Source of the DNA: Lacticaseibacillus casei DSM 20011 = JCM 1134 = ATCC 393
Lineage (GTDB): Bacteria > Bacillota > Bacilli > Lactobacillales > Lactobacillaceae
Assembly: GCF_000829055.1 (NCBI RefSeq)
Contig: NZ_AP012544.1
Location: 806,001 to 870,000 of the forward strand
Direction of reading: 5' to 3'
Length of the DNA: 64,000 bases
Part shown: positions 38,191 to 49,193 of the stretch, one piece after another
Layout: the number at the start of each line of letters is the position of its first letter
How positions within the stretch are numbered: position 1 is the stretch's first letter
Notes under the pieces: model-generated
Database searches by the model: none
The model's input: the letters and a program-made list of their open reading frames with translations, nothing else
Told to the model about the DNA's origin: nothing
Translations under genes and position numbers: made by a program

Positions 38191-40212
38191 ATGTCGATGA
38201 TCGAACGAATCGCTGATCGTAAATTTGATCTGGTTTCACCTTATCAGCCGGCTGGGGATCAGCCTCAAGCGATTGCCAAGCTGACAAAGGGATTTGAAGA
38301 AGGCAAGAAAGAACAAATCCTGTTAGGCGCAACCGGAACCGGCAAGACGTTTACGATGAGCAACATCATCGCCAACCTGAATAAGCCGACTTTGATTTTA
38401 TCGCACAATAAAACCTTAGCGGGACAGCTCTATGGCGAGTTTAAGGAATTCTTCCCGCATAATGCGGTTGAATATTTTGTCTCTTACTATGATTATTACC
38501 AGCCTGAAGCATATGTGCCTAGCACGGACACGTATATTGAAAAAGACAGTGCCATTAATGACGAAATCGACAAGTTGCGGCATAGTGCAACCAGTGCGTT
38601 ACTTGAACGAAACGACGTGATTGTGGTGGCGTCGGTATCATCTATCTTTGGATTAGGTGATCCGCATGAATATAAAAATCACGTGTTATCGCTTCGGACT
38701 GGGATGACGATTGACCGGAATACATTGTTGCGGCAATTGGTCGATATCCAATTTGATCGGAATGACATTGATTTTCAGCGCGGTCGTTTTCGGGTTCGCG
38801 GGGATGTTGTTGAAATCTTCCCGGCCAGCCGTGATGATCATGCCATTCGGGTTGAGTTCTTTGGGGACGAGATTGACCGAATTACTGAAGTGGACGCATT
38901 GACCGGTGAAGTCATTGGCACGCGGGATCATGTTGCCATTTTCCCGGCCACCCACTTTATGACCAGTGACGAACAGATGCAACGTGCGATCAAGAGTATT
39001 TCGGCGGAATTGGAAGATCGACTGAAGGTGCTGCGCGGCGAGAACAAGTTGCTTGAAGCGCAGCGCCTGGAACAGCGGACCAACTATGACATTGAAATGA
39101 TGCGCGAAATGGGCTTCACCAGTGGCATCGAAAATTATTCCCGCCACATGGATGGCCGCAAACCGGGCGAACCGCCGTATACACTGCTGGACTTTTTTCC
39201 GAAAGACTTTACGATCATGGTTGACGAAAGCCATGTCACAATGCCGCAGATTAAAGGGATGTACAACGGTGACAGAGCGCGGAAACAGATGCTGATTGAC
39301 TATGGCTTCCGTTTGCCAAGTGCATTGGACAATCGGCCGCTGAAGATTGAGGAGTTCGAAAAGCACGTTAAGCGTATCTTGTATGTCAGCGCCACCCCGG
39401 GACCTTATGAACTGAGCCGTGTCCCCAAAGAAGATATTACTGAGCAGATTATCCGGCCGACCGGTTTGCTGGATCCGAATATTGAAGTACGTCCGGTGAT
39501 GGGACAAATCGATGATCTGGTTGGTGAGATCAACAAACGCATCGATGCTCATGAACGGGTCTTCATTACCACCTTGACTAAGAAAATGGCGGAAGACCTG
39601 ACCGACTATCTGAAGGATATGGGGATTAAAGTCCGCTACCTGCATAGCGATATCAAGACACTGGAACGGACCAAGATTATTCGTGATTTACGGCTAGGTA
39701 AGTTCGATGTGCTGATCGGCATTAACCTTTTGCGTGAAGGAATTGACGTGCCGGAAGTTTCGTTGATTTCGATTCTTGATGCTGACAAGGAAGGCTTCTT
39801 GCGGGCAGAACGATCTTTAATCCAGACGATCGGCCGGGCATCGCGTAATGAGCATGGTAAAGTGATTATGTATGCGGACAAGGTCACTGATTCGATGAAG
39901 GCCGCGATTGATGAAACCAAGCGGCGGCGGGCGATTCAGGAGAAGTTTAACGAAGAACATCATATTCAGCCTAAGACCATTATCAAACCGATTCGGGCAG
40001 CTATTTCGACTTACGAGCAATCTGACGATGAGAAAGCCGAGGCCAAGAAGACCTTTGCCGAGGTTGATTATGAAGACATGACCAAAGCCGATAAGAAAGA
40101 ATTGGTGGCCAACCTGCGTTCACAAATGCAGGCGGCGGCCAAGAAACTGGATTTCGAACAGGCGGCATCGTTACGGGACACTATTCTGGAGTTGCAGGCA
40201 GATATGTCTTGA
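38191..40212 (+). CDS. uvrB: Excinuclease ABC subunit B
   Basis: 673 aa from ATG 38191 with TTGGAGG just before; longer frames upstream lack a site. Walker [11 protein letters not shown], beta-hairpin region [12 protein letters not shown], helicase motifs ([32 protein letters not shown]) and the C-terminal UVR motif ([15 protein letters not shown]) are complete. Damage-verification helicase of nucleotide excision repair. uvrA follows. Confidence 0.97.
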   Translation: MSMIERIADRKFDLVSPYQPAGDQPQAIAKLTKGFEEGKKEQILLGATGTGKTFTMSNIIANLNKPTLILSHNKTLAGQLYGEFKEFFPHNAVEYFVSYYDYYQPEAYVPSTDTYIEKDSAINDEIDKLRHSATSALLERNDVIVVASVSSIFGLGDPHEYKNHVLSLRTGMTIDRNTLLRQLVDIQFDRNDIDFQRGRFRVRGDVVEIFPASRDDHAIRVEFFGDEIDRITEVDALTGEVIGTRDHVAIFPATHFMTSDEQMQRAIKSISAELEDRLKVLRGENKLLEAQRLEQRTNYDIEMMREMGFTSGIENYSRHMDGRKPGEPPYTLLDFFPKDFTIMVDESHVTMPQIKGMYNGDRARKQMLIDYGFRLPSALDNRPLKIEEFEKHVKRILYVSATPGPYELSRVPKEDITEQIIRPTGLLDPNIEVRPVMGQIDDLVGEINKRIDAHERVFITTLTKKMAEDLTDYLKDMGIKVRYLHSDIKTLERTKIIRDLRLGKFDVLIGINLLREGIDVPEVSLISILDADKEGFLRAERSLIQTIGRASRNEHGKVIMYADKVTDSMKAAIDETKRRRAIQEKFNEEHHIQPKTIIKPIRAAISTYEQSDDEKAEAKKTFAEVDYEDMTKADKKELVANLRSQMQAAAKKLDFEQAASLRDTILELQADMS

Positions 40213-40239
40213 GATTTTTGTAACGAACTTGCATGATGA

Positions 40240-40296
40240 AACAAAGTCAGCCATGATTACCTTGATTAGATCCGGCGATCGTGGCTGTTTTGTTGT
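40240..40296 (+). terminator. Hairpin between uvrB and uvrA
   Basis: ACAAAGTCAGCCATGAT (40241-40257) pairs with ATCGTGGCTGTTTTGT (40278-40293), with a T-rich 3' arm. Possible partial terminator inside the uvrBA unit. Confidence 0.6.
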
Positions 40297-40405
40297 CGTG
40301 ATCCTGGCGTTGGCTGAGACGCAGGAACTGATCCGCTTTGTCGTGCCAGATGGGGTGACGTTCTGGCTACGGGCGGCTTGTTTTAAATGAGGAGATTTTT
40401 TGTGA

Positions 40406-43294
40406 ATGGCAAATGATAAAATTGTGATCCATGGGGCACGTGCCCATAACTTAAAAAACATTGACGTGACTATTCCCCGTAACAAACTCGTGGTCATGAC
40501 GGGGTTGTCAGGTTCTGGCAAGTCCAGCCTGGCGTTTGATACGCTATATGCAGAAGGCCAGCGTCGGTACGTTGAAAGCTTATCTGCCTATGCCCGCCAA
40601 TTTCTGGGCCAGATGGAGAAACCGGACGTCGACTCGATTGATGGGCTCAGTCCGGCGATTTCGATTGACCAAAAGACGACTTCCAAGAATCCCCGTTCAA
40701 CGGTCGGCACCGTTACGGAAATCAACGATTATCTGCGGTTGTTGTGGGCGCGGGTCGGTCATCCGATTTGTCCGAACGATGGGACACCGATTACGAGCCA
40801 GAGTGTCGAACAAATGGTGGATCGCGTCTTAGCATTACCGGAAAAGAGCCGCATTCAGATTCTGTCGCCAATTGTGCGACGCAAAAAAGGCAGTCATAAG
40901 AAAGTCTTCTCCAAGATTATGCGTGAAGGTTATGTGCGGATGCGCGTTGACGGCGAGGTAATGGACGCAACGGCCGACTATGAGCTGGATAAAAACAAGG
41001 CTCATGATATTGATATCGTGATTGACCGGATTGTGGTGAAGCCTGAAGCGCGCAGCCGGTTGTTTGATTCATTCGAAGCGGCGTTACGTCTGTCGGAAGG
41101 TTACGCCAATGTCGATGTGATTGGCGGCGAGACGTTACGTTTTTCCGAACATTTTGCCTGCCCGATTTGTGGCTTTACCATTGGTGAAATGGAGCCGCGC
41201 CTCTTTTCGTTCAATGCCCCATTTGGTGCCTGCCCGGAATGTGATGGCTTAGGGGTTAAGCTCACGGTCGATATGGATCTGGTCGTCCCGGATCCAAGCA
41301 TGACCTTGGCACAAGGCGCGATTGCTCCGTGGAATCCCATCAGTTCCCAGTACTATCCGGAATTGTTGGAACAAGCCGCAACGGCCTTCAAAGTGCGCAT
41401 GGATGTGCCATTTGAGAAGTTGACCAAACGGGAGCGCACCGTTGTCCTTGATGGCAGTAACGGTAAGCCGTTCCATTTTCATTATGAAAATGATTTTGGC
41501 GGCGTTCGGGATGTCGATGTCCCGTTTGAAGGGGTACTGACCAACATTTCCCGGCGCTATGCCGAGACTAACAGCGATTTTACCCGCCAGCAGATGCGCA
41601 GTTACATGACCGCGTTGCCTTGCCCGGTTTGCCATGGCAAGCGGCTGAATCGGCAAGCACTTGCCGTAAAAATTTCCGGTCGTGATATTGCCGAAGTTTC
41701 CGATTTGGCGATCAAAGATGCCTTACCGTTCTTTAAGCAGATTCAGCTGAGCGAGGCTGAAAGTGTGATTGCTCAGCCAATCGTGAAAGAGGTTGTCGAT
41801 CGTTTAACTTTTCTTGTCAATGTCGGCCTTGGCTATCTGACCTTGAGTCGTAGCGCCGGGACGCTGTCTGGCGGTGAAGCACAACGGATTCGGTTGGCAA
41901 CCCAGATCGGCTCCAACTTGAGCGGAGTCATGTATGTTCTGGATGAGCCGTCAATCGGCCTGCATCAACGCGACAACGATCGCTTAATCGCCTCTTTGAA
42001 AAAAATGCGTGATTTAGGCAATACGCTCATTGTGGTTGAACATGACGAGGACACCATGCGGGCAGCCGATTACCTGATCGATGTCGGCCCGGGTGCCGGT
42101 GACCATGGCGGCCGGATCATGGCTGCAGGCACGCCTAAGCAAGTGGCGCGGGTACGCAAGTCGATCACGGGGCAATACCTATCTGGCCGTAAGTTTATTC
42201 CGGTACCGTTGAAGCGTCGGACAGGCAATGGCAAAGTGATCCGTTTAGAAGGGGCTGCCGACCATAATCTCAAGCACATCAATGTTGATTTTCCATTAGG
42301 CAAGTTTATTGTGGTTACCGGGGTTTCCGGATCGGGCAAGTCAACGCTTGTTAATTCGATTTTGCGGCGAGCATTGGCCCAAAAACTGAATCACAATTCC
42401 GAAAAACCCGGACCATATGATAAAATTCTGGGTTATAAAAACATCGAGAAACTAATCAATATCGATCAGAGCCCCATCGGCCGGACGCCACGGAGCAATC
42501 CAGCTACCTACACCAGCGTTTTTGATGATATTCGCGGATTATTTGCAGAAACCAATGAAGCTAAACTGCGTGGCTACAAAAAAGGGCGGTTCAGCTTTAA
42601 CATCAAAGGCGGTCGCTGTGAAAACTGTAAAGGCGACGGAATCATTAAGATCGAAATGAACTTTTTGCCGGACGTTTATGTGCCTTGCGAAGTTTGCCAT
42701 GGCAAACGGTATAATTCCGAAACGCTTGAAGTGACGTACAAAGGCAAGAATATTGCGGAAGTCCTCGACATGACCGTTGAAGAAGCCACCAACTTTTTCA
42801 AAAATATTCCAAAGATTCGCCGCAAGTTGCAGACGATTGTGGATGTCGGCTTGGGCTATGTGAAGCTTGGTCAAAGTGCTACAACCCTTTCCGGTGGTGA
42901 AGCGCAGCGGATGAAGCTGGCCAGCGAATTGCAGAAGCTTTCGACCGGTAAGAACTTTTATATTTTGGATGAACCGACGACCGGTTTGCATACTGATGAT
43001 ATTAAGCGATTGCTGGAAGTGCTGGAACGCTTGGTCGATGAAGGCAACACGGTTTTGGTCATTGAGCACAATCTGGATGTGGTTAAATCTGCCGACTGGG
43101 TCATTGATCTGGGTCCTGAAGGCGGGGACGGCGGTGGCCGTGTCATTGCCACAGGCACGCCGGAACAAGTCGCTGAGGTGGCTGATAGCTACACCGGCCA
43201 GTACCTCAAACCGGTTCTGATCCGTGACACCAAACGGACCAAAGAAGCGGTTGCGGGCAAGGATGGCAAAGCAAAAAGTGCACCTAAGAAATAA
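40406..43294 (+). CDS. uvrA: Excinuclease ABC subunit A
   Basis: 962 aa. Two ABC ATPase modules: [19 protein letters not shown] at the N-terminus and [16 protein letters not shown] in the second half, each with an LSGGEAQR signature. Zinc fingers [10 protein letters not shown]...CPEC and CENCKGDG...CEVCHGKR. The C-terminus carries an extra Lys-rich tail. It recognises damage and loads UvrB. Confidence 0.97.
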   Translation: MANDKIVIHGARAHNLKNIDVTIPRNKLVVMTGLSGSGKSSLAFDTLYAEGQRRYVESLSAYARQFLGQMEKPDVDSIDGLSPAISIDQKTTSKNPRSTVGTVTEINDYLRLLWARVGHPICPNDGTPITSQSVEQMVDRVLALPEKSRIQILSPIVRRKKGSHKKVFSKIMREGYVRMRVDGEVMDATADYELDKNKAHDIDIVIDRIVVKPEARSRLFDSFEAALRLSEGYANVDVIGGETLRFSEHFACPICGFTIGEMEPRLFSFNAPFGACPECDGLGVKLTVDMDLVVPDPSMTLAQGAIAPWNPISSQYYPELLEQAATAFKVRMDVPFEKLTKRERTVVLDGSNGKPFHFHYENDFGGVRDVDVPFEGVLTNISRRYAETNSDFTRQQMRSYMTALPCPVCHGKRLNRQALAVKISGRDIAEVSDLAIKDALPFFKQIQLSEAESVIAQPIVKEVVDRLTFLVNVGLGYLTLSRSAGTLSGGEAQRIRLATQIGSNLSGVMYVLDEPSIGLHQRDNDRLIASLKKMRDLGNTLIVVEHDEDTMRAADYLIDVGPGAGDHGGRIMAAGTPKQVARVRKSITGQYLSGRKFIPVPLKRRTGNGKVIRLEGAADHNLKHINVDFPLGKFIVVTGVSGSGKSTLVNSILRRALAQKLNHNSEKPGPYDKILGYKNIEKLINIDQSPIGRTPRSNPATYTSVFDDIRGLFAETNEAKLRGYKKGRFSFNIKGGRCENCKGDGIIKIEMNFLPDVYVPCEVCHGKRYNSETLEVTYKGKNIAEVLDMTVEEATNFFKNIPKIRRKLQTIVDVGLGYVKLGQSATTLSGGEAQRMKLASELQKLSTGKNFYILDEPTTGLHTDDIKRLLEVLERLVDEGNTVLVIEHNLDVVKSADWVIDLGPEGGDGGGRVIATGTPEQVAEVADSYTGQYLKPVLIRDTKRTKEAVAGKDGKAKSAPKK

Positions 43295-43301
43295 AGCGTT
43301 C

Positions 43302-43331
43302 GATAGTCGCGTTTAAAACCGCGACTATTTA
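43302..43331 (+). terminator. Terminator after uvrA
   Basis: GATAGTCGCG / CGCGACTATT hairpin (43302-43311 with 43320-43329). Confidence 0.75.
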
Positions 43332-43499
43332 TGTACATAAATGAGCAGCGCGGAACCGATTTTTGATAACTTTTTAAAGGTTGCGGATCATGCGTGGCTA
43401 GCGGCATTTGCCAGCGTCTTCAAAAATTCCGGTAATTCAATTTGTTGAATTGCTTTTTGAAATGGTATGATAGAAATGATTAAGAAAGTAGGGAATAAT

Positions 43500-44039
43500 A
43501 TGTTAAATCGAAAGAGTTTTGGCTTTGACTGGGGGCAGTTCATCACCGGTATTCTGTTTCTGGTTGCTGCTTTTGTGGTCTTACGGTACCCGTTAGCGAC
43601 ATTAAGGACGGTTGCCTTTATCTTTGCTGTCGTTGCCATTATTCGAGGGATTGCGGTTCTTGCGGGCTTTTCCATATTGCGCCAGTTTACCGGTAGATTG
43701 GCATGGATTTCCTTGATTATGGGGATTTTTGACCTTGTCATTGGCCTGATTTTCTTATTGAATTCTGGCTTAGGCGTGGCGACGATCACCATGATGTTTG
43801 CTATCTGGTTCCTGGTCGATTCTGTCGGCTCATTGTTCAACGTCGGTCATCTGCGCGTTGCCGGTACCGGCTGGTTTGTTGTTTATCTGATTCTGGATAT
43901 TCTGGCGGTCATTGTTTCGCTGATGCTGTTCATGCAGCCGGTGATTGCGGCAGTGACGCTGGTGACCTTGCTGGCGATGTTCTTCGTCCTGTTCGGCATC
44001 GAGTGTATTGTCATCGCCTTTGCTCGACGCAACATTTAA
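43500..44039 (+). CDS. DUF308/HdeD-type membrane protein
   Basis: 179 aa from ATG 43500; an upstream in-frame start at 43467 would overlap the -10 box (TATGAT 43466-43471). Six predicted membrane helices arranged as DUF308 pairs (GILFLVAAFVVLRYPLATLR..., ILDILAVIVSLMLFM). Relatives include the acid-resistance protein HdeD, but function in Gram-positives is not established. Isolated gene with its own terminator. Confidence 0.75.
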   Translation: MLNRKSFGFDWGQFITGILFLVAAFVVLRYPLATLRTVAFIFAVVAIIRGIAVLAGFSILRQFTGRLAWISLIMGIFDLVIGLIFLLNSGLGVATITMMFAIWFLVDSVGSLFNVGHLRVAGTGWFVVYLILDILAVIVSLMLFMQPVIAAVTLVTLLAMFFVLFGIECIVIAFARRNI

Positions 44040-44049
44040 ATTGTCCACC

Positions 44050-44097
44050 AAAAGCCCGAAGGATCGGTGTTTCTAAGCCGGTTCTTCGGCTTTTTTG
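44050..44097 (+). terminator. Terminator after the DUF308 gene
   Basis: AAAAGCCCGAAG... pairs with CTTCGGCTTTTTT; A and T runs on either side. Confidence 0.85.
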
Positions 44098-44176
44098 ATT
44101 TCGGGAGTCTGTGATGGTAGGAATGACACGCCCGGAATGTTATACTTGATTGAATATGAGCACAAAGGAGCCTTTT

Positions 44177-45064
44177 ATGACTGAAAGTTTGGATCTTGTT
44201 ATTATCACTGGGATGTCGGGTGCCGGCAAAACCGTTGCAATGCAGGCGTTTGAAGATTTGGGGTATTTTTGCGTTGATAACATGCCGCCAGCGCTGCTTC
44301 CTAAATTCTGGGAACTCGTTAAGGAATCCGGGAAGATTTCGAAGGTCGCGCTAGTCGTGGATCTGCGCAGTCGGGCTTTTTATGACCAGATTATCGACAT
44401 GTTGGCTAATCTGGACAACAACGCTTACGTTCATTCGCGCATTTTGTTCTTAGACGCGACGGATGAAGAACTGGTTTCGCGCTACAAGGAAACCCGCCGC
44501 TCCCATCCCTTGGCAATGGAAGGCCGGTTGATGGACGGCATTAAAAAGGAGCGCGTGCTATTAACCGAGTTGCGGAATCGAGCGCAAGTCGTGATTGATA
44601 CCACCACGTTAAGTCCGCGGCAGTTGCGCGAAAAGATCTTTTTAAACTTCAAAGAAAATAGCGGGCAGCCAGCCTTTCATATTGAAGTCATGTCATTTGG
44701 GTTCAAATACGGGTTGCCGATTGATGCGGACATTGTCATGGATGTCCGGTTCCTGCCTAATCCGTTTTACGTCAAGGCTTACCGGCCAAAAACCGGTTTG
44801 GATCAGGAAGTTTATGACTATGTAATGGACAATGAAGATGCCGAAAGCTTCTACAACAAATTTTACGATTTGCTGGCTGAGATCATGCCCAAGTATAAAG
44901 CCGAAGGGAAAACCAGTGTGACGATCGCGATCGGTTGCACAGGCGGCCAACACCGGAGCGTTGCGTTTGCGGAGCGCATCGGTAAGGCATTTTCGGATGC
45001 GTATGCGGTTGATATTACCCATCGGGACATTAAGAAACATAAGGAGACGGTGAATCGTTCATGA
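44177..45064 (+). CDS. rapZ: RNase adapter RapZ (YvcJ), GTP/UDP-sugar-binding P-loop protein
   Basis: 295 aa from ATG 44177, AAAGGAG at 44164-44170. Walker A GMSGAGKT, Walker B-like [10 protein letters not shown], and the C-terminal signature [19 protein letters not shown] ([23 protein letters not shown]). First gene of the conserved rapZ-yvcK-whiA cluster. In E. coli RapZ controls GlmS; the role in Firmicutes is less clear and may touch competence and wall synthesis. Confidence 0.94.
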   Translation: MTESLDLVIITGMSGAGKTVAMQAFEDLGYFCVDNMPPALLPKFWELVKESGKISKVALVVDLRSRAFYDQIIDMLANLDNNAYVHSRILFLDATDEELVSRYKETRRSHPLAMEGRLMDGIKKERVLLTELRNRAQVVIDTTTLSPRQLREKIFLNFKENSGQPAFHIEVMSFGFKYGLPIDADIVMDVRFLPNPFYVKAYRPKTGLDQEVYDYVMDNEDAESFYNKFYDLLAEIMPKYKAEGKTSVTIAIGCTGGQHRSVAFAERIGKAFSDAYAVDITHRDIKKHKETVNRS

Positions 45065-46089
45065 GTCGGGAAACTAAATTTATCCGCGTCATTCGCGGGC
45101 GGCGTCCTAAAGTCGTCGTGATTGGCGGCGGAACCGGATTGCCGGTTATCTTGCATAGCCTGCATGAACAAGATGCTGACGTAACGGCGATTGTGACGGT
45201 TGCCGATGATGGCGGGTCGTCAGGCACCATCCGCAATTATATTAACGTGGTGCCGCCTGGGGATATTCGGAATGTGCTTGTTGCCTTGTCGGAGTTGCCG
45301 AGCCTGTATCTGGATATTTTCCAGTATCGCTTTAACACGACCGATGCGTTTTTCGCCGGCCATGCGATTGGCAACTTAATCATTGCGGCTTTGTCAGAGA
45401 TGAAAGGCGGCATTTTTTCGGCGGTTCAGCAGTTGAGCGAAATGATGCAGGTGGATGGTCACGTTTATCCTGCCAGCAACACACCACTCACACTTAATGC
45501 CGAATTCACAGATGGAACGAGCCTATCCGGTGAATCCGAAATTACCGCGGCCGGTAAGAATATCAAGCATATTTCCGTCTCCGAAACCGATCCGGCTAAT
45601 GGCGAACCCAAAGCCGTCCATGAAGTCATTGATGCCATTATGGATGCCGATGTGGTCGTGCTGGGGCCCGGCAGTCTGTTTACCAGCATCCTGCCGAACC
45701 TGATGATTGGCAATCTGGGTGACGCTGTGAAGAAAACGCAGGCCGAAGTCATCTATATCGTCAACATCATGACGCAGAAAGGCGAGACGCAAAACTTCAC
45801 CGATGCCGACCATGTTCGGGTGTTGAATGAACAGATGGGCGAGGATTTTGTCGATACCGTGCTCGTCAATATCGAACCGGTCCCCGAGAATTATCTCGAT
45901 CACCAAAAGTACAACGAAATTCTGACGCCGGTTAAGCATAATTATCAAGGTTTGCGGGATATGGGTTGTCGCGTGATTTCGGAAGACTTTTTGAAGTTGC
46001 GTGATCGCGGCGTTTTCCATGATGGCGACAAGGTGGCTAAGGAAATTTTGAATTTGGCCTTTCAAGTGAGCACAAAAATCCGGAGGTGA
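45061..46089 (+). CDS. yvcK: YvcK/GlmR gluconeogenesis factor (CofD-like)
   Basis: 342 aa, ATGA overlap with rapZ. The N-terminal [13 protein letters not shown] and [12 protein letters not shown] motifs and [14 protein letters not shown] are characteristic. Binds UDP-GlcNAc and stimulates GlmS in Bacillus, directing carbon to peptidoglycan. Its stop lies 4 bp before whiA. Confidence 0.94.
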   Translation: MSRETKFIRVIRGRRPKVVVIGGGTGLPVILHSLHEQDADVTAIVTVADDGGSSGTIRNYINVVPPGDIRNVLVALSELPSLYLDIFQYRFNTTDAFFAGHAIGNLIIAALSEMKGGIFSAVQQLSEMMQVDGHVYPASNTPLTLNAEFTDGTSLSGESEITAAGKNIKHISVSETDPANGEPKAVHEVIDAIMDADVVVLGPGSLFTSILPNLMIGNLGDAVKKTQAEVIYIVNIMTQKGETQNFTDADHVRVLNEQMGEDFVDTVLVNIEPVPENYLDHQKYNEILTPVKHNYQGLRDMGCRVISEDFLKLRDRGVFHDGDKVAKEILNLAFQVSTKIRR

Positions 46090-46093
46090 GGGC

Positions 46094-47041
46094 ATGGCAA
46101 GCTTCGCCAGTATGGTGAAAAAAGAACTGACCCAACTCGAGGTTCATCCTGAACATGCGAAGGCAGAGCTGTCGGCATTGATCCGGATGAACGGCAGCCT
46201 GACATTGATGGCCCATCGGTTTGTCTTAAACATTCAGACTGAAAACCCGGCCATTGCCCGGCGAATTTATAGTTTGATTCGCCAGGTTTACCGGCATGAA
46301 GCCAACTTGGTCGTTCATCGCAAAATGAAACTCAAGAAAAATTATCAGTACATTGTCCGCCTGACGGAAGGCGTCAATGATATTCTGTCGGACTTGTCGA
46401 TTTTGGATCCGACAACGATGGCGATTTCGACGACGGTCCCGGCAACGGTTTTGGAAGAACCACAACGGATGCGTTCGTACTTGCGCGGCGCTTTTTTAGC
46501 CGGCGGATCGGTGAATAATCCGGAAACATCGCGCTATCACCTGGAAATTTATTCATTGTATGCCGATCACAATGTCGGCATTTTGAAAATGATGAATCAT
46601 TTCAACCTGAATGCGCGCACTGTCGAACGCCGAAGCGGCTATATTGTTTATTTAAAAGAAGCCGAAAAAATCGCGGATTTCCTGCAGGTGATCGGGGCAA
46701 CGAATGCGATGCTTAAGTTCGAAGATGTCCGGATTGTGCGCGATATGCGTAACTCGGTGAACCGCCTCGTTAATTGCGAAACGGCGAATATGAACAAAAC
46801 CATTGATGCGGCCCAGAAACAAATCGAGAATATCAACTACCTTAAAGATCATGTGGGGTTGGATAACCTGCCGACCAAACTGCGCGAAATTGCCGTTTTG
46901 CGCTTAGCCCATCCGGATGTCTCGTTGCAGGAGTTGGGTGCTATGGTTCCGGGTGGGACAATTTCGAAGTCAGGCGTCAATCATCGGTTGCGCAAACTCA
47001 ATCAGATTGCTGAGGGTTACCAGCAACCGGAAGATGCCTAG
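46094..47041 (+). CDS. whiA: DNA-binding protein WhiA
   Basis: 315 aa. N-terminal LAGLIDADG-like degenerate homing-endonuclease fold ([22 protein letters not shown]) and C-terminal HTH ([39 protein letters not shown]). Affects cell division and chromosome segregation in Firmicutes. Last gene of the cluster. Confidence 0.95.
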   Translation: MASFASMVKKELTQLEVHPEHAKAELSALIRMNGSLTLMAHRFVLNIQTENPAIARRIYSLIRQVYRHEANLVVHRKMKLKKNYQYIVRLTEGVNDILSDLSILDPTTMAISTTVPATVLEEPQRMRSYLRGAFLAGGSVNNPETSRYHLEIYSLYADHNVGILKMMNHFNLNARTVERRSGYIVYLKEAEKIADFLQVIGATNAMLKFEDVRIVRDMRNSVNRLVNCETANMNKTIDAAQKQIENINYLKDHVGLDNLPTKLREIAVLRLAHPDVSLQELGAMVPGGTISKSGVNHRLRKLNQIAEGYQQPEDA

Positions 47042-47115
47042 CAGCTATGATAATTGCAAGATAAGCAAAAAGTCATATTTATAAGATAATGCCTTTGTTT
47101 CCTCAAGATAATCGT

Positions 47116-47147
47116 GTACAATGTAACCGACATCAAGTTATTTGATG
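47116..47147 (+). promoter_or_regulatory. Promoter and palindrome upstream of the MarR/OhrR-like gene
   Basis: A TACAAT -10 box (47116-47121) is followed by the perfect inverted repeat CATCAA-GTTAT-TTGATG (47131-47147), a likely autoregulatory operator. The rest of the 300-bp gap before 47342 carries no other recognised feature. Confidence 0.5.
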
Positions 47148-47341
47148 TAGGCATTTGAACGACCCAGCTGCCACTTTTAGGATGCTAAAAACTGTCCGGT
47201 AGTGTGCTGGTTGACGAGTGCCACGACAAGAAACACGAGTCAGTTTACATTCGGATTTACAGTGATGTTATTACCAGATGAAGCGGTAATCGTCACGTTC
47301 AGCGGGATACAATTGTTGCTTAGGTTTTAGGAGGAAGCACT

Positions 47342-47797
47342 ATGGTCAAACCGATTACATTAAATGAACAACTTTGTTTTGCAATTTATAAGGCACAGAA
47401 ACAATATAATCATTTCTATGCTCAGGCATTGGGGCCATTTAAGTTGACTTATCCGCAGTACATTACGTTGCTGTCGCTGTATGAACACGGCACGATGTCG
47501 GTTAAGCAGGTGGGCCAAACACTTGAGTTGGACAGCGGTACCTTGACACCGTTAATGAAGCGTCTGGAAAAAGACGGCTGGATCAGCCGCAAACGATCAA
47601 CCGAAGATGAACGTCGCGTTGATGTTAGCTTGACGCAAAAGGCTTTGGACGCTCGCGACGAGATTTTTGAACATGTTGGCTCCTGCATGGAATTGATGAA
47701 TTTGCCGCAAACTGAATATGATCGTATCAAGACTGAGGTAACGCGTGTCGATGAGCATCTGAGTGCTATCGCTGACGACGCCTACCCACAAGTCTGA
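47342..47797 (+). CDS. MarR-family regulator, OhrR-like
   Basis: 151 aa from ATG 47342 with AGGAGG upstream. Winged HTH with the MarR wing RKRSTEDERRVDVSLT. The N-terminal LNEQLCFAIYKAQKQYN aligns with the region of OhrR that carries the peroxide-sensing cysteine (C12 here), and LTYPQYITLL with its conserved tyrosine. An organic-hydroperoxide sensor is therefore likely. No ohr peroxidase gene is adjacent, so the targets must lie elsewhere. Confidence 0.78.
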   Translation: MVKPITLNEQLCFAIYKAQKQYNHFYAQALGPFKLTYPQYITLLSLYEHGTMSVKQVGQTLELDSGTLTPLMKRLEKDGWISRKRSTEDERRVDVSLTQKALDARDEIFEHVGSCMELMNLPQTEYDRIKTEVTRVDEHLSAIADDAYPQV

Positions 47798-47806
47798 ACG
47801 ATTTTT

Positions 47807-47844
47807 ATAAGGTCAAAGATTGTGATTAAAATCTTTGACCTTAT
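47807..47844 (+). terminator. Terminator of the OhrR-like gene
   Basis: Perfect 14-bp stem ATAAGGTCAAAGAT / ATCTTTGACCTTAT. Its right arm doubles as the first half of the CtsR box. Confidence 0.8.
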
Positions 47845-47863
47845 TTGACTTTAGCAGTATACT
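47834..47863 (+). promoter_or_regulatory. CtsR operator and clpP promoter
   Basis: TTTGACC-TTA-TTTGACT (47834-47850) is the CtsR heptad direct repeat with one mismatch. It covers a -35 TTGACC (47835-47840), with -10 TATACT at 47858-47863, 17 bp apart. Predicts class III heat-shock control of clpP. Confidence 0.9.
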
Positions 47864-47914
47864 TAGCACTGTACTTTAAAGAGTGCTAAAAAACGATTTT
47901 CAGGAGGTTAGGAC

Positions 47915-48505
47915 ATGCTAGTACCTACCGTCGTTGAACAAACCAGTCGTGGCGAACGCGCTTACGACATTTACTCACGTCTATTAAAAGACCGGATCAT
48001 CATGTTGTCCGGTGAAGTAAACGATCAAATGGCAAACTCGGTCATCGCCCAGTTACTTTTTCTTGATGCACAGGATTCTGAAAAGGATATTTACCTTTAC
48101 ATCAACAGTCCCGGTGGTGTGATCACCAGCGGCTTGGCGATGCTTGATACTATGAACTTCATCAAGTCCGATGTTCAGACCATTGCTATTGGGATGGCTG
48201 CATCCATGGCATCTGTCCTGTTAGCTGGTGGCACGAAAGGCAAGCGCTTTGCTTTGCCGAATTCGACCATTTTGATCCATCAGCCTTCAGGTGGTGCCCA
48301 AGGTCAGCAAACCGAAATCGAAATTGCGGCCGAAGAAATTTTGAAGACCCGTAAAAAGATGAACCAGATCCTGGCCGATGCAACAGGTCAGACAGTTGAG
48401 CAAATCAAGAAGGATACTGAACGTGATCACTATATGAGCGCTCAGGAAGCCAAGGATTATGGCTTGATTGATGATATTCTGGTTAATAAGAATAATCAAA
48501 AATAA
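47915..48505 (+). CDS. clpP: ATP-dependent Clp protease proteolytic subunit
   Basis: 196 aa. Catalytic Ser in [14 protein letters not shown], His in [13 protein letters not shown], Asp in the C-terminal YGLIDDI region. N-terminal loop and length are standard. Forms the 14-mer chamber with ClpC/ClpE/ClpX. ATG 47915 behind CAGGAGG. Confidence 0.97.
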   Translation: MLVPTVVEQTSRGERAYDIYSRLLKDRIIMLSGEVNDQMANSVIAQLLFLDAQDSEKDIYLYINSPGGVITSGLAMLDTMNFIKSDVQTIAIGMAASMASVLLAGGTKGKRFALPNSTILIHQPSGGAQGQQTEIEIAAEEILKTRKKMNQILADATGQTVEQIKKDTERDHYMSAQEAKDYGLIDDILVNKNNQK

Positions 48506-48520
48506 AGGCTTAAACGAATT

Positions 48521-48553
48521 GGCACACCGCTTTGGTTAGTGGTGTGCTTTTTT
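48521..48553 (+). terminator. Terminator after clpP
   Basis: GCACACC / GGTGTGC stem (48522-48528 with 48541-48547) followed by TTTTTT. Confidence 0.85.
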
Positions 48554-48640
48554 CGTGGGAGTGGAAGGACGGGTAGAAGGACTTTGAGGATAACCGCCGA
48601 GAATGAATCAGTATAGGCAGTGAAAAAATAAGGTTTGGGG

Positions 48641-48857
48641 GCAATCCGGTTTCGAAACGCGCTCACTGGGCCAGAAACCTGCGTGTAAGGACCTTGGTCG
48701 CAATGGTGCAGACCGTGACTGAAGTCCTCCGACGCAAAAACGCGCTCACAGTCGCAGAAATCTACGTGTAAGGACCTCAAGCCTAAATGGCCAAAGACCA
48801 GCCATTTAGGCTTGAGGCCACTTACACTCCGATTTCTAAGCGCTCCTGCTCACGCTC
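48641..48857 (+). repeat. Intergenic repeat A, two units
   Basis: AAACGCG starts units at 48655 and 48738 (83 bp apart, so the first unit is shorter than the 109-bp units at 8132). The second unit has the complete palindrome: AAGGACCTCAAGCCTAAATGGCC folds onto GGCC.. / GCCATTTAGGCTTGAGGCC around AAAGACC. Confidence 0.82.
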
Positions 48858-48869
48858 TACAGAAAAGAC

Positions 48870-48898
48870 TTGCAAATTACCTCCTGATTGAGTAATAT
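48870..48898 (+). promoter_or_regulatory. tRNA-Arg promoter
   Basis: TTGCAA (48870-48875), 17-bp spacer, TAATAT (48893-48898), 12 bp before the tRNA. Confidence 0.75.
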
Positions 48899-48910
48899 AA
48901 TTAGGTACTT

Positions 48911-48982
48911 GCGCGGTTAGTGTAATGGATCGCACGTGAGATTCCGGTTCTCGAAATCCGGGTTCGACTCCCGGGCTGCGCA
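48911..48982 (+). tRNA. tRNA-Arg (anticodon CCG)
   Basis: 72 nt folding as a full cloverleaf: acceptor GCGCGGT/GCTGCGC with two G-U pairs, D stem GTGT/GCAC, anticodon stem TGAGA/TCTCG with loop TTCCGGT (CCG, reads CGG), T stem CCGGG/CCCGG with loop TTCGACT. CCA is not encoded. Its 3' half is the prophage attachment site; integration restored the gene because the att core supplies the same bases. Confidence 0.93.
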
Positions 48983-48985
48983 GAA
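48961..48985 (+). other. Prophage attachment site attL (25-bp core)
   Basis: The 25-bp core beginning GGTTCGACTCCCGGG and ending GCGCAGAA is repeated exactly at 63054-63078. It spans the tRNA T arm and acceptor, as is usual for tyrosine integrases. Confidence 0.93.
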
Positions 48986-49016
48986 ATAGCCCATTTAGGA
49001 CAAATTGGGACAAACA

Positions 49017-49042
49017 AAACGCCTAGAAATAGGCGTTTTTGT
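49017..49042. terminator. Hairpin downstream of tRNA/int
   Basis: AAAACGCCTA-GAAA-TAGGCGTTTT perfect stem with A/T runs; can stop transcription from either side. Confidence 0.85.
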
Positions 49043-49071
49043 TTTGCGCTCAAGTGGGGAATTTTGAAATG

Positions 49072-49140
49072 TGTGCAATGGGTTGTGCAATGGGCCAAAA
49101 AAATAGGGAAAAACGAGGCTCATTGCACACATATTGCACA
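49072..49140. promoter_or_regulatory. Putative integrase arm-binding sites, left
   Basis: TGTGCAAT at 49072 and 49084, and its inverse ATTGCACA at 49122 and 49133. The same octamer recurs near attR at 63006 and 63017, which suggests arm-type sites of the neighbouring integrase. Confidence 0.55.
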
Positions 49141-49193
49141 CCGTAGCCGCTATCCGTTGCGGCGCAAGGCTTACAGCAATCGCAAAAATTCGA

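Noticed and set aside
38686..39645. 319-aa antisense ORF inside uvrB
   Set aside because: Entirely within a conserved gene; no start signals.
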